Of a stretch of 46,549 bases of DNA, positions 33,803-41,114 are shown piece after piece (position 1 is the stretch's first letter; each line of letters starts with the position of its first letter). The position numbers were made by a program, and so were the translations under genes. Origin of the DNA: Klebsiella pneumoniae. GTDB lineage: Bacteria; Myxococcota_A; UBA796; SXON01. The stretch spans positions 1-46,549 of the forward strand of contig CAMAWH010000039.1 in assembly GCA_945861635.1 (NCBI GenBank), read 5' to 3'. Under the pieces are notes generated by a model that saw nothing but the letters and a program-made list of their open reading frames with translations, did not search any database and was not told the origin of the DNA.

Positions 33803-35141
33803 TCAGGGCGAGAAAGCCGGGAAGTAGAAGGCTGAAACCGGCGCCGCGCGATGCCATTGTCGCGACGTTGCATCCACACGCCGCGGGAGTCCTGGCAGCG
33901 CTTGCCGACGTGTCCGTCGTCACCGTCAGCGTGAACGATGCCGTTTCGAGCGCGTCGTCCGCGTCCATCGATGGGGCACCGAGGTTGAGCACGCCGATGG
34001 TCGCTCCGCCATCCTCCGCCGGCGTCCACGCGGCGTCCCCGCTTGCGACGTCCGCCCCTGTCCACAGGGCCGATTCCGCTCCTTGAACGGCAAGGATGGC
34101 CCATTCCACCGCATCATCCCCGGCAACAGTCAGGCGCACCGTGGCGCCCGCGTGGGCGTCCATATCCCAAAGCGACATGCCCAGCGGAAAGGGCGGCATG
34201 GTCGGCGAGACAGAATCCTCGGCGTCCAACATCCCCTCTCGCCAAGCGTACGCTTCCGACCCTGCAAACGCGACGTACTCGGGACCGGCGTCCGTGCCCA
34301 TGCGCATACGTTCCGCCTCAAACGCCGGCAGATCGCCTTTCCACGCGCCCGCACTCCGCCCGCCGCCGGCCACCACATCCCAGGCGTCGAGCACGTCGGG
34401 TTCGTTTTCCGCACCCTCCTGGGCAAGCGCCGACCAAAGTGCAGGTCCGACCGAGCCGGTGCCGTCACCGTGCTGCGCATCCAGCCAGAGCAGCCACGCA
34501 CACGCACCGTACTCGTACCAGGAATTCGCGAAACCGTAGGCGTCGTCGAGAAAATAGCCATCCTGCAACACGGCGCTCGCCCAGGGGGCTGCCTGATAAT
34601 CGGCAACCGGCCACGCATCGAGGGGGGCGGCCGCGTCTGTCCAACGCTCCGCCGCCATTGCCGTGCCCTCCCAGGTTGAAAGAGAGGGTTCCGTAAAATC
34701 CGTCGCGTATTGCGTGACGTGTTGGAACTCGTGGTGGACGTATTGGCGGAAGACCGCCGCGTCCGTTCCGGGATCGATGACCATGTAGGCCGTGGCGCCA
34801 TTTCGCCCATCTCCCGGCGTGACATCGACGCAAGGCGCCCACTGCTCGCCGTCGCAGATCACGTAGGCGCCGCCGGGCCCTCCTGTGCCCTCACTCGAGA
34901 GGTAGACGTCGAGCCCCGCGCTCCCTCCGAGGGCCCCGTCTGGAATCGGCGCCGCGAAGCCCAGTTCATCGACCTGCACCGCCCACGCTTCCTCCACCCA
35001 GCCGAGCACGTTCAAGCAGGCGTCGCGATCCGCCTCGCTCGCGTAATGGCAGTACGTGCCCCGTACGGGATCGTTCACCGTGCCGACCGCGAGCGGACGC
35101 GCGACTGCCGGCGCCGCAGCAAGCGAAAGCGCGAGGATCAT
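33777..35141 (-). CDS. Secreted gluzincin-like metalloprotease with MYXO-CTERM-like tail
   Basis: 454 residues, signal peptide MILALSLAAAPAVA. The zinc motif is HHEFQHVTQYAT (HExxH, His137-Glu138-His141), and STWEGTAMAAER offers a third-ligand Glu158 seventeen residues on, a gluzincin spacing. The N-terminal part (YCHYASEADRDACLNV, GLDVYLSSEG) resembles putative metalloproteases of myxobacteria. Residues about 315-415 form a beta-sandwich. The tail ACGCNVATMASRGAGF then LLLPGFLALITGLRRRA has the Cys-hydrophobic-Arg layout of MYXO-CTERM sorting signals. Its start directly follows the stop of the upstream lipoprotein gene (TAG-ATG). Proteolytic activity is inferred only from the motif. Confidence 0.77.
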   Translation of the reverse strand: MILALSLAAAPAVARPLAVGTVNDPVRGTYCHYASEADRDACLNVLGWVEEAWAVQVDELGFAAPIPDGALGGSAGLDVYLSSEGTGGPGGAYVICDGEQWAPCVDVTPGDGRNGATAYMVIDPGTDAAVFRQYVHHEFQHVTQYATDFTEPSLSTWEGTAMAAERWTDAAAPLDAWPVADYQAAPWASAVLQDGYFLDDAYGFANSWYEYGACAWLLWLDAQHGDGTGSVGPALWSALAQEGAENEPDVLDAWDVVAGGGRSAGAWKGDLPAFEAERMRMGTDAGPEYVAFAGSEAYAWREGMLDAEDSVSPTMPPFPLGMSLWDMDAHAGATVRLTVAGDDAVEWAILAVQGAESALWTGADVASGDAAWTPAEDGGATIGVLNLGAPSMDADDALETASFTLTVTTDTSASAARTPAACGCNVATMASRGAGFSLLLPGFLALITGLRRRA

Positions 35142-35942
35142 CTAGAAGTAGGCGGAAACGTCTCGGCTGACGCGTTCTGCAGAGTACGCCCCGGCGACAT
35201 CGAGGTAGCCGGCAATGCTATCGGCAAAGTCGCCTTCGATCTCGCCGTCTTCGGTAAGGTTGGCCTCCGTCTCCATGCCATATTCGTAGATTTGCAGGTC
35301 TACGGCCGCATCTCCACTCACATCCCCGTCGTCGTTCTCCATGTCGAACACGTAGGCCGTGTCGAGTTCGTAGCCAAGGAGCGAGATCAGGCAGCCGGCG
35401 TCACCGGTCACCGCCTCCCCGTATTGATCCACAATCAGCGTGAGCGCACCGGCGCAGCCAACTTCGTAGGCGGTACCATTGTAATCTATCGCAACATCCA
35501 CCTGAAGCGTGCCGACGTAGACGCCGGTGTACGCGCTCTGTACGAGCACGCCGCCGATGGTGTATTGCAGCCGGTTTCCATTGGGAAGCACCGCCGTTGC
35601 GGTCAGGGCGTGGGTACCGACATCGAGACTATCGTCGTCGAACGCCGCGCCGTTCGGTGTCCAAGCGCCATCGGCGTCACTGACCCAGGCAATGTCGCTG
35701 AAGTCGGTCGCATTTCCGTCGACATCGTAGACCGTAGCCTTGAACGGCGACGATTCCTCGTACGGCAGGAAGGCGCCGCTGATCGGCTCTTCGACCTGAA
35801 GCGTTGCACCGTCCCACATGGACGTGTCCGCTTCCGTATCGGCAGTGTCACCGGAAGCGCCGTCCGAACCAGAGGTTTCCGAGCCCGGCTCTTTGATGAC
35901 GGAGTAGTCGGAGCACGCGACGGCGAGGGAGAGGAGGAGCAT
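35142..35942 (-). CDS. Predicted lipoprotein of unknown function
   Basis: 266 residues from ATG 35942. The signal peptide MLLLSLAVAC ends in lipobox Cys10, followed by an acidic Gly/Ser/Thr linker (SETSGSDGASGDTADTEADT). Residues about 50-130 look like an immunoglobulin-like (bacterial Ig/cadherin-type) domain: LQVEEPISGAFLPYEESSPF, KATVYDVDGNATDFSDIAWV and HALTATAVLPNGN. The remaining part is beta-rich with two Cys and several Gly-Asp turns (VGTLQVDVAIDYNGTAY, GDFADSIAGYLDVAGAYS). No precise family. It is operonic with, and immediately upstream of, the metalloprotease-like gene. Confidence 0.68.
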   Translation of the reverse strand: MLLLSLAVACSDYSVIKEPGSETSGSDGASGDTADTEADTSMWDGATLQVEEPISGAFLPYEESSPFKATVYDVDGNATDFSDIAWVSDADGAWTPNGAAFDDDSLDVGTHALTATAVLPNGNRLQYTIGGVLVQSAYTGVYVGTLQVDVAIDYNGTAYEVGCAGALTLIVDQYGEAVTGDAGCLISLLGYELDTAYVFDMENDDGDVSGDAAVDLQIYEYGMETEANLTEDGEIEGDFADSIAGYLDVAGAYSAERVSRDVSAYF

Positions 35943-36043
35943 GTGAGCCTCGGATGCGCGGCAACGTAGCACAAGGACCGCCGATCCGGCGCGCCCGGCC
36001 TTGTCGGTAAAACGTCAAGGCGGAATCGGTTATCAACGCCTTC

Positions 36044-37129
36044 ATGACGACGATGATCGAGGTGTCGGATCTGGCGAAGCGGTACGGGACGTTTGACGCT
36101 CTCTCGGGAATTTCCTTTTCCGTTCAGAGTGGCGAAATCGTGGGCTTTCTCGGGCCAAACGGTGCCGGAAAGACGACGACGATGAAAATTCTCACGGGCT
36201 TCACCTCCCCGACTGGAGGTACCGCGAAGGTGGCCGGCTTCGACGTTGTCAGCCAGTCACTCGAGGTGCGGTCGCGAATTGGCTACCTGCCGGAGTCTGC
36301 GCCGACCTACGCCGAAATGCGCGTGACCGACTACCTCGATTTCGTTGCGCAGGTGCGCGGTTTGGCGGTGGCCGAACGCGCTACCGCCATCCGCCGCGCG
36401 GCGGAAGAATGCGACATCGTCGATCGGCTTCATCAGGTCATCGGCACACTTTCCAAGGGCTACCGGCAACGCGTCGGCTTGGCACAGGCGCTCTTGCATC
36501 AGCCGCCGATCCTGATCCTCGACGAGCCGACCAGCGGCCTCGATCCCAACCAGATCCTGGCGATTCGGAATCTCATCCGTCGTATCGGGCAGTCGCGCAC
36601 CGTGATCCTGTCGACGCACATCCTTCAGGAGGTAGAGGCGACGTGCGACCGCGTGCTGATCCTGAATCGCGGCCGGATCGTGGCCGACGCGACCACCGCG
36701 GACATTCGGAGCGCGCGGCAGGGTGGAAACCTCGTCAAGGTGACCTTTGCGGCGGATACCGTTCGTTTGACGGGCGCGGCGATCGCGGCGGATTTGGCGG
36801 GCATGACGGGGGTCGTGCGCGCGCGTGAGCAGGCGTCGGACGAGGCGGGGCTCCTCCCGTTTGAGATTCTTGCGGACCGTGACGTTCGCCCCGATCTCTT
36901 TCAGTTCGCGGTGAATCGCGGCCTGAAACTCTACGAACTGCATCGAGAAAAATCGACGTTGGAGGAAGTTTTTCGCCGTCTCACCGTCACGGATCCTGCG
37001 GACGCACGCGCTGACGAGGCGGAAGGGCCCTCTTCAGAGCCAAGCAAAGACGACGACGGAACCCACAAAGAGAAGGAACAACGCAGTGACAGTGACGGCG
37101 GCAACGACGGCAACGGGCAACCCGCGTAA
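36044..37129 (+). CDS. ABC transporter ATPase, GldA-like, with disordered tail
   Basis: 361 residues. Walker A GFLGPNGAGKTTTMKILTGF, Q-loop IGYLPESAPTYAEM, signature TLSKGYRQRVGLAQAL, Walker B ILILDEPTSGLDPNQ and H-loop ILSTHILQEVEATCD are intact. LxPExxPxYxxMxV and LSKGYRQR are typical of the GldA/Gldf-type (gliding-motility-associated, NatA-related) exporters. The catalytic part ends at about residue 315; the last 45 residues (DEAEGPSSEPSKDDDGTHKE and onward) are charged and disordered. No permease or auxiliary gene adjoins, so it is an orphan ATPase here. The last 96 bases overlap a convergent gene. Confidence 0.9.
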   Translation: MTTMIEVSDLAKRYGTFDALSGISFSVQSGEIVGFLGPNGAGKTTTMKILTGFTSPTGGTAKVAGFDVVSQSLEVRSRIGYLPESAPTYAEMRVTDYLDFVAQVRGLAVAERATAIRRAAEECDIVDRLHQVIGTLSKGYRQRVGLAQALLHQPPILILDEPTSGLDPNQILAIRNLIRRIGQSRTVILSTHILQEVEATCDRVLILNRGRIVADATTADIRSARQGGNLVKVTFAADTVRLTGAAIAADLAGMTGVVRAREQASDEAGLLPFEILADRDVRPDLFQFAVNRGLKLYELHREKSTLEEVFRRLTVTDPADARADEAEGPSSEPSKDDDGTHKEKEQRSDSDGGNDGNGQPA

Positions 37130-37573
37130 CAAAACCTGCGCCTTTTTTACATCGTGCTTGTCAATCGCCATGCGTGAGCGGTCCGCTTTTTTTGCGGCAG
37201 GCTCCGCCTTCGGCGCCGTTCCTTTCCAGCCCTGAAGGCGGCGGGTTCCGGAGGCCATCGGCGGCTCGATTCCGAGCAACTGAAAGACCGCCAGAAAGTC
37301 GGGCCACGTGTAGATCGGCTGCCACGCACCGTCCGCGAGCTCCGGCGCACGGATGCGCGACCCCACAGGGACACGCAAGCAGTAGATGAACTCGCGAATT
37401 TCGATGCGGGAGAGATTTTCTCGCTTGGTCCCGTCCGGGAAGGCGAGATCGAAGTGCGTTGGCGTGCGGAACATCACCGGCACGACGAAGCTCGTCATGC
37501 ATGCCGGGCACAACAGCGAAGCGCCCTGCTCGCCGTCCTGCTTGTTGCCGCACTCTGGGCAAACTGCCGTCAT
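37034..37573 (-). CDS. Zinc-ribbon protein with C-terminal membrane anchor
   Basis: 179 residues from ATG 37573. A zinc ribbon AVCPECGNKQDGEQGASLLC followed by PACMTSF (CxxC...CxxC) opens the protein. A middle domain (REFIYCLRVPVGSRIRAPEL, DGAWQPIYTWPDFLAVFQLL) resembles small GYF-like modules (weak). Two basic stretches (GWKGTAPKAEPAAKKADRSR and DKHDVKKAQ) lead to one transmembrane helix (VAVVAAVTVTALFLLFVGSV) at the C-terminus, so it is tail-anchored with the ribbon in the cytosol. The helix is encoded opposite the disordered tail of the ABC ATPase. It is divergent from selB, 42 bp away. Function unknown. Confidence 0.72.
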   Translation of the reverse strand: MTAVCPECGNKQDGEQGASLLCPACMTSFVVPVMFRTPTHFDLAFPDGTKRENLSRIEIREFIYCLRVPVGSRIRAPELADGAWQPIYTWPDFLAVFQLLGIEPPMASGTRRLQGWKGTAPKAEPAAKKADRSRMAIDKHDVKKAQVLLRGLPVAVVAAVTVTALFLLFVGSVVVFAWL

Positions 37574-37615
37574 GCTCGGGCCGTCATGCGGAGAACGTAG
37601 CGTTATGGGTGGGCG

Positions 37616-39415
37616 ATGTCGCGCCTCGTCATCGGCACCGCGGGCCATGTCGACCATGGCAAAACGTCCCTGGTGCGCGCCCTGACGGGCATCGACCTCG
37701 ATCGCACACCCGAAGAGAAAGCGCGCGGAATCACGATCACGCTGGGCTTCACGCCGCTGTCGTTGCCGAGCGGGCGGATCGCCGGGCTTGTTGACGTTCC
37801 CGGCCACGAGCGGCTCGTCCGCACGATGGTGGCCGGGGCGTCCGGGATGGACGCCGTCATGTTGTGCGTCAGCGCGGTCGAGGGCGTGATGCCGCAGACG
37901 CGAGAACACCTTGCCATCCTCGGGCTTCTCGGCGTACGCGCCGGTATTGTCGTCCTGACGATGGCGGATCTCGTCGATGCGGAACTGCTCGAACTGGCAA
38001 CGGAGGACGTGCGCGATCAGGTCGCCGGCACCTTTCTGGCCGGGGCGCCGATCGTCGCAACATCGGTTGTGACTGGACAGGGCTTGGACCTTGTCCGTGC
38101 CGCACTCGACGCCATCATCGCGCCGGCTCGCGATCTGCTGGCGCCGTTCCGCATGCCGGTCGATCGTGCGTTCGCCCGACGCGGTTTTGGAACCGTCGTA
38201 ACCGGCACGGTGTGGGGAGGACGCATCGCCGACGGCGCCGAGGTTGAGATTCTCCCCGGCGGACGCCGCGCACGCCTCCGCGGCATTCAGATCCACGGGG
38301 AGGGCGTGACGGAGGCCACCGCCGGTGCGCGGACGGCGCTGAATTTGTCCGGCGTTGACCTCGAATCCGTGAGCCGCGGCGTGTGGATCGCGGCGGCCGG
38401 CTCGGTACCCGAGGCACTCGTACTGGACGTGCGGTACCACCACCTGCCGGACGCAGAACCGATGGAGGAAGAAACGCGCGCGGTGGTCATGTTGGGCACG
38501 CGGGAGATCGCGGCGCGGCTCATTCCGCTCGCGGGCGTCGTGTCGCCGGGTAGCGCGTCATTCGTTCAGATCCGGGCTACCGAGCCGCTTCCGTGCCTGC
38601 CCGGTGACCGCTTTGTGGTCCGTCGTGAGAGCCCGGCGGCCACGCTCGGCGGCGGCGTGATTCTCGACCCCTGGGCCGTCGTTGCGCGGCGCGCGCGCGT
38701 CGATCACGTGGTCGGAGAACTCACTCGTTTGGAGGCCGGGGAACGTGAGGTTCTGCTCGAACGATGCGGCGCCGCCGGCTGCACGGAGTCCGAGGCGCGC
38801 GCGCGCGGACTCTCGGGCGTCCGCCTGGGAGATCGCGTGATTGGGACGGAGACGGTGGACGCCCTGCGCGGCGTATTGGCGGAGACGCTCGGGCGCTTCC
38901 ACGCCGAGAACCCGCTCGCCCCCGGGGCGAATCGGAAGGCGCTGCACGTGGGCGCGCTGCGCGGTCTCGATGAGCGCGCGTTCCTTTCCCTGCTGGAAGG
39001 GGAGGTTGCGGCGGGTCGGGTGGCGCTCGACGGGGGGAGAGTGCGCGCCCCAACGTTTGCAGTCACGTTGACAGCATCGCAAGCTGAATGGTGTTCGACG
39101 GTCGCGATTACGCTGGCAACGGCTGCATGGGAGGGACTCGCGGAGTTGCCCGAACATCCCGACCGCGACGCGCTGGCGTTCTTGCTCCGCGATCGAGCGG
39201 AGGCGCACGCCATCGTGGGCCGTTGGTATGGCGCGGGCGCGCTGGACCGCCTGATCGCGGCGGTTCAGGCGTATTTCACCCGGGCCGAAACGCTCGACCC
39301 CGCGGCATTCAAGGAAATCTCCGGCCTGTCGCGAAAAACCGCCATTCCGCTCTTGGAATGGCTGGATGCACGGGGGGTGACCCGTCGAGTTGGAGACGTG
39401 CGCGTCCGAGGGTAG
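37616..39415 (+). CDS. selB: Selenocysteine-specific elongation factor SelB
   Basis: 599 residues. SelB delivers Sec-tRNA to UGA codons marked by a SECIS hairpin. The GTPase domain shows IGTAGHVDHGKTSLVRALTG (G1), EEKARGITITLGF (G2) and DVPGHERLVRTMVAG (G3), with EGVMPQTREHLAIL. The G4 site reads TMAD (115-118) instead of the usual (N/T)KxD. Domains 2-3 show DRAFARRGFGTVVTGTVWGG. The C-terminal winged helices end SGLSRKTAIPLLEWLDARGV and TRRVGDVRVRG, the classical SECIS-binding wing. Length is near the usual 600-640. The C-terminal match makes SelB secure. No selA, selD or selC was found in this window. Confidence 0.93.
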   Translation: MSRLVIGTAGHVDHGKTSLVRALTGIDLDRTPEEKARGITITLGFTPLSLPSGRIAGLVDVPGHERLVRTMVAGASGMDAVMLCVSAVEGVMPQTREHLAILGLLGVRAGIVVLTMADLVDAELLELATEDVRDQVAGTFLAGAPIVATSVVTGQGLDLVRAALDAIIAPARDLLAPFRMPVDRAFARRGFGTVVTGTVWGGRIADGAEVEILPGGRRARLRGIQIHGEGVTEATAGARTALNLSGVDLESVSRGVWIAAAGSVPEALVLDVRYHHLPDAEPMEEETRAVVMLGTREIAARLIPLAGVVSPGSASFVQIRATEPLPCLPGDRFVVRRESPAATLGGGVILDPWAVVARRARVDHVVGELTRLEAGEREVLLERCGAAGCTESEARARGLSGVRLGDRVIGTETVDALRGVLAETLGRFHAENPLAPGANRKALHVGALRGLDERAFLSLLEGEVAAGRVALDGGRVRAPTFAVTLTASQAEWCSTVAITLATAAWEGLAELPEHPDRDALAFLLRDRAEAHAIVGRWYGAGALDRLIAAVQAYFTRAETLDPAAFKEISGLSRKTAIPLLEWLDARGVTRRVGDVRVRG

Positions 39416-39436
39416 CCCCGACACCACAAAGAAGGC

Positions 39437-40714
39437 TTACACCGAACTTCTTCCCGTCTTCGCCCGGTAAACCAGCGCGGCACAGAACACCGCCGCCATG
39501 GCCGCCGATCCAAACAACAGCAGGAAAATGGGCCCGAGATCGCCGTCTTTGCTGTCGTACATCTTGCCGATCACCAATTCCTGCACGACAGGCCCGAGAG
39601 ATCCAAGTCCAGAAATCAATCCGCTGGCCAATACCGCCGCCCGGCGGCTCCCAATATCCATCGCCCCAGCGCCAGTCATAAGTGCATCCGGGCCATACAG
39701 CGTGAAGCCAACCAAGCCGAGGCACAGTGCAAATACGGTCACGCTGCTGCTCCCCACGAGGTACAGCAACCCGCAGGACGCCGTCATCGCAAGCACCATG
39801 ATCAGCGAAATTCCCGCTCGTTTGCTGCGGAAGAACCGATCCGACAACCAACCGGTTACGATGACGCCGGGAATCCCGCAGAGGTCAAACATGGTCGAGT
39901 AGTAGCCGGCGTCATCGCCCTTCAGTCCGTAGTTTCGTTCAAGGAAAAAAGGCACCCACGACCAGATGGCGTAACGAATGAGCTTCGCGAAGAAGTAAAA
40001 TCCGCCAACCAGAAGAATGTTGGTGATCGCTGCGCGATTCAAACTCGCGAGGGCGCTGGGTGCCTCGGCTCCGTCCGACGGCGCCTCCGCCGGATCCTCC
40101 AGGGCCACGAGTCCGGCATCCTCTGGTGAGTTTCGTTGGTTGAAGACGAAGAATAGTATGACCGCAACCAGCACCACGGCGCCGCTGTAGAACGCACCGC
40201 GCCACCCCCACTTGCCGAGGGCCCAGGACGCAAACCACGTCGCCGTCAAGGCCCCGATCGTGAAGTTCGTGGCCCAGATACCCATGATCTTGCCGCGTTC
40301 CGCCTTGCGAAACCACGCAGCCATCGTCCCGACGTTGCCCGACCACCCCGTTGCCTGGGCGATTCCGTTCGCGGCCATCAGTCCTATCAAAAGTGGCGCC
40401 GACAGGGTCAGGCCGAAACACAGCGAAACCAGCACCGAAAGTGTCATGCCCAGAAGAAGGTTCACGCGCGGCCCCACGCGCGTACCCAAGCCGCTGGCGA
40501 GAAACTGACCGATGGCGTACGCGATCAGGTAGGCAGCGCCTATGTTTCCGAGGGTCGTCGCGTCGAAGCCTGCCTCCTGTCCCATCGCGCTTTTGGCAAT
40601 CGAAAAGGGCTTCCGGCAGTAGTAGAACCCGACGTAGGACAGCCAGGTGGCCGCAAAAACACGAAAGCGCCAGATTCGCATGGCGTGGGGCATCGGGGCA
40701 GCGTCGGCGAACAT
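39437..40714 (-). CDS. MFS transporter, organophosphate:phosphate antiporter (OPA) type
   Basis: 425 residues with twelve predicted helices. The OPA signature SYVGFYYCRKPFSIAKSAMG is present near the N-terminus, and the middle loop (EDAGLVALEDPAEAPSDGAE) separates two six-helix bundles. GlpT/UhpT/UhpC-like members exchange glycerol-3-phosphate, hexose-6-phosphate or similar esters for phosphate. WSGNVGTMAAWFRKAERGKI and DRFFRSKRAGISL are also typical. Two start codons are possible (40714 and 40681). It follows the small lipoprotein gene by 12 bp and may belong to the operon with the MocR regulator. Substrate undetermined. Confidence 0.87.
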   Translation of the reverse strand: MFADAAPMPHAMRIWRFRVFAATWLSYVGFYYCRKPFSIAKSAMGQEAGFDATTLGNIGAAYLIAYAIGQFLASGLGTRVGPRVNLLLGMTLSVLVSLCFGLTLSAPLLIGLMAANGIAQATGWSGNVGTMAAWFRKAERGKIMGIWATNFTIGALTATWFASWALGKWGWRGAFYSGAVVLVAVILFFVFNQRNSPEDAGLVALEDPAEAPSDGAEAPSALASLNRAAITNILLVGGFYFFAKLIRYAIWSWVPFFLERNYGLKGDDAGYYSTMFDLCGIPGVIVTGWLSDRFFRSKRAGISLIMVLAMTASCGLLYLVGSSSVTVFALCLGLVGFTLYGPDALMTGAGAMDIGSRRAAVLASGLISGLGSLGPVVQELVIGKMYDSKDGDLGPIFLLLFGSAAMAAVFCAALVYRAKTGRSSV

Positions 40715-40726
40715 CCGCGCAGCGTA

Positions 40727-41095
40727 TCAGTCCCGCTCCAACTCCACGTCACAGTCCCCCCACCTGGCCTCAATCGCATCCCCGCCATCCCATTCCACAC
40801 GTCGCGGATCGTCGCATCCGACGTCCTGCTCGACGCCCGCAAGTTCGTACACGCAGTTGTCCAGATCGACGTCGAGATCCGTAGCTGGATCGTCATGTTT
40901 GACTTCGATATCAAACGTCTGAGTGCAGTCACCGCCGGCGCCATCGGTGCAGTCGAGTTCGCCATCGCCTTCATACCCGTCTGCCGTAGCTTCCAGCGAA
41001 AGTTCCAGCTTCATCGAGTAGTTTTCACATTCAATATCCCCCGACCAGTCTCCGACGAGCGGACGGCAGGCAACGACAACGAACAGCAGGAACAT
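40727..41095 (-). CDS. Small predicted lipoprotein
   Basis: 122 residues. The N-terminus MFLLFVVVAC is a short signal with a lipobox Cys10, followed by RPLVGDWSGDIECEN, which resembles the opening strand of small lipocalin-like or DUF-type lipoproteins (GxWxG). It is strongly acidic with five further Cys (IECENYS, ELDCTDGAGGDC, NCVYEL, VGCDDP, DCDVEL). No named family. It sits 19 bp downstream of the MocR gene and 12 bp upstream of the OPA transporter, all on one strand. Confidence 0.6.
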   Translation of the reverse strand: MFLLFVVVACRPLVGDWSGDIECENYSMKLELSLEATADGYEGDGELDCTDGAGGDCTQTFDIEVKHDDPATDLDVDLDNCVYELAGVEQDVGCDDPRRVEWDGGDAIEARWGDCDVELERD

Positions 41096-41114
41096 GGAAA
41101 CTCCGCGAAACGAG

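Noticed and set aside
37034..38443. Long 469-codon form of the zinc-ribbon protein
   Set aside because: The N-terminal 290 codons are antisense to selB and without family resemblance; the zinc ribbon begins just after ATG 37573.
37616..39415. Selenocysteine (in-frame UGA) genes near selB
   Set aside because: All recognised redox proteins in the window (MsrA, polyferredoxin, FAD oxidoreductase) are complete with Cys or without any redox residue; I found no conserved protein interrupted by TGA. A systematic SECIS search could not be run.
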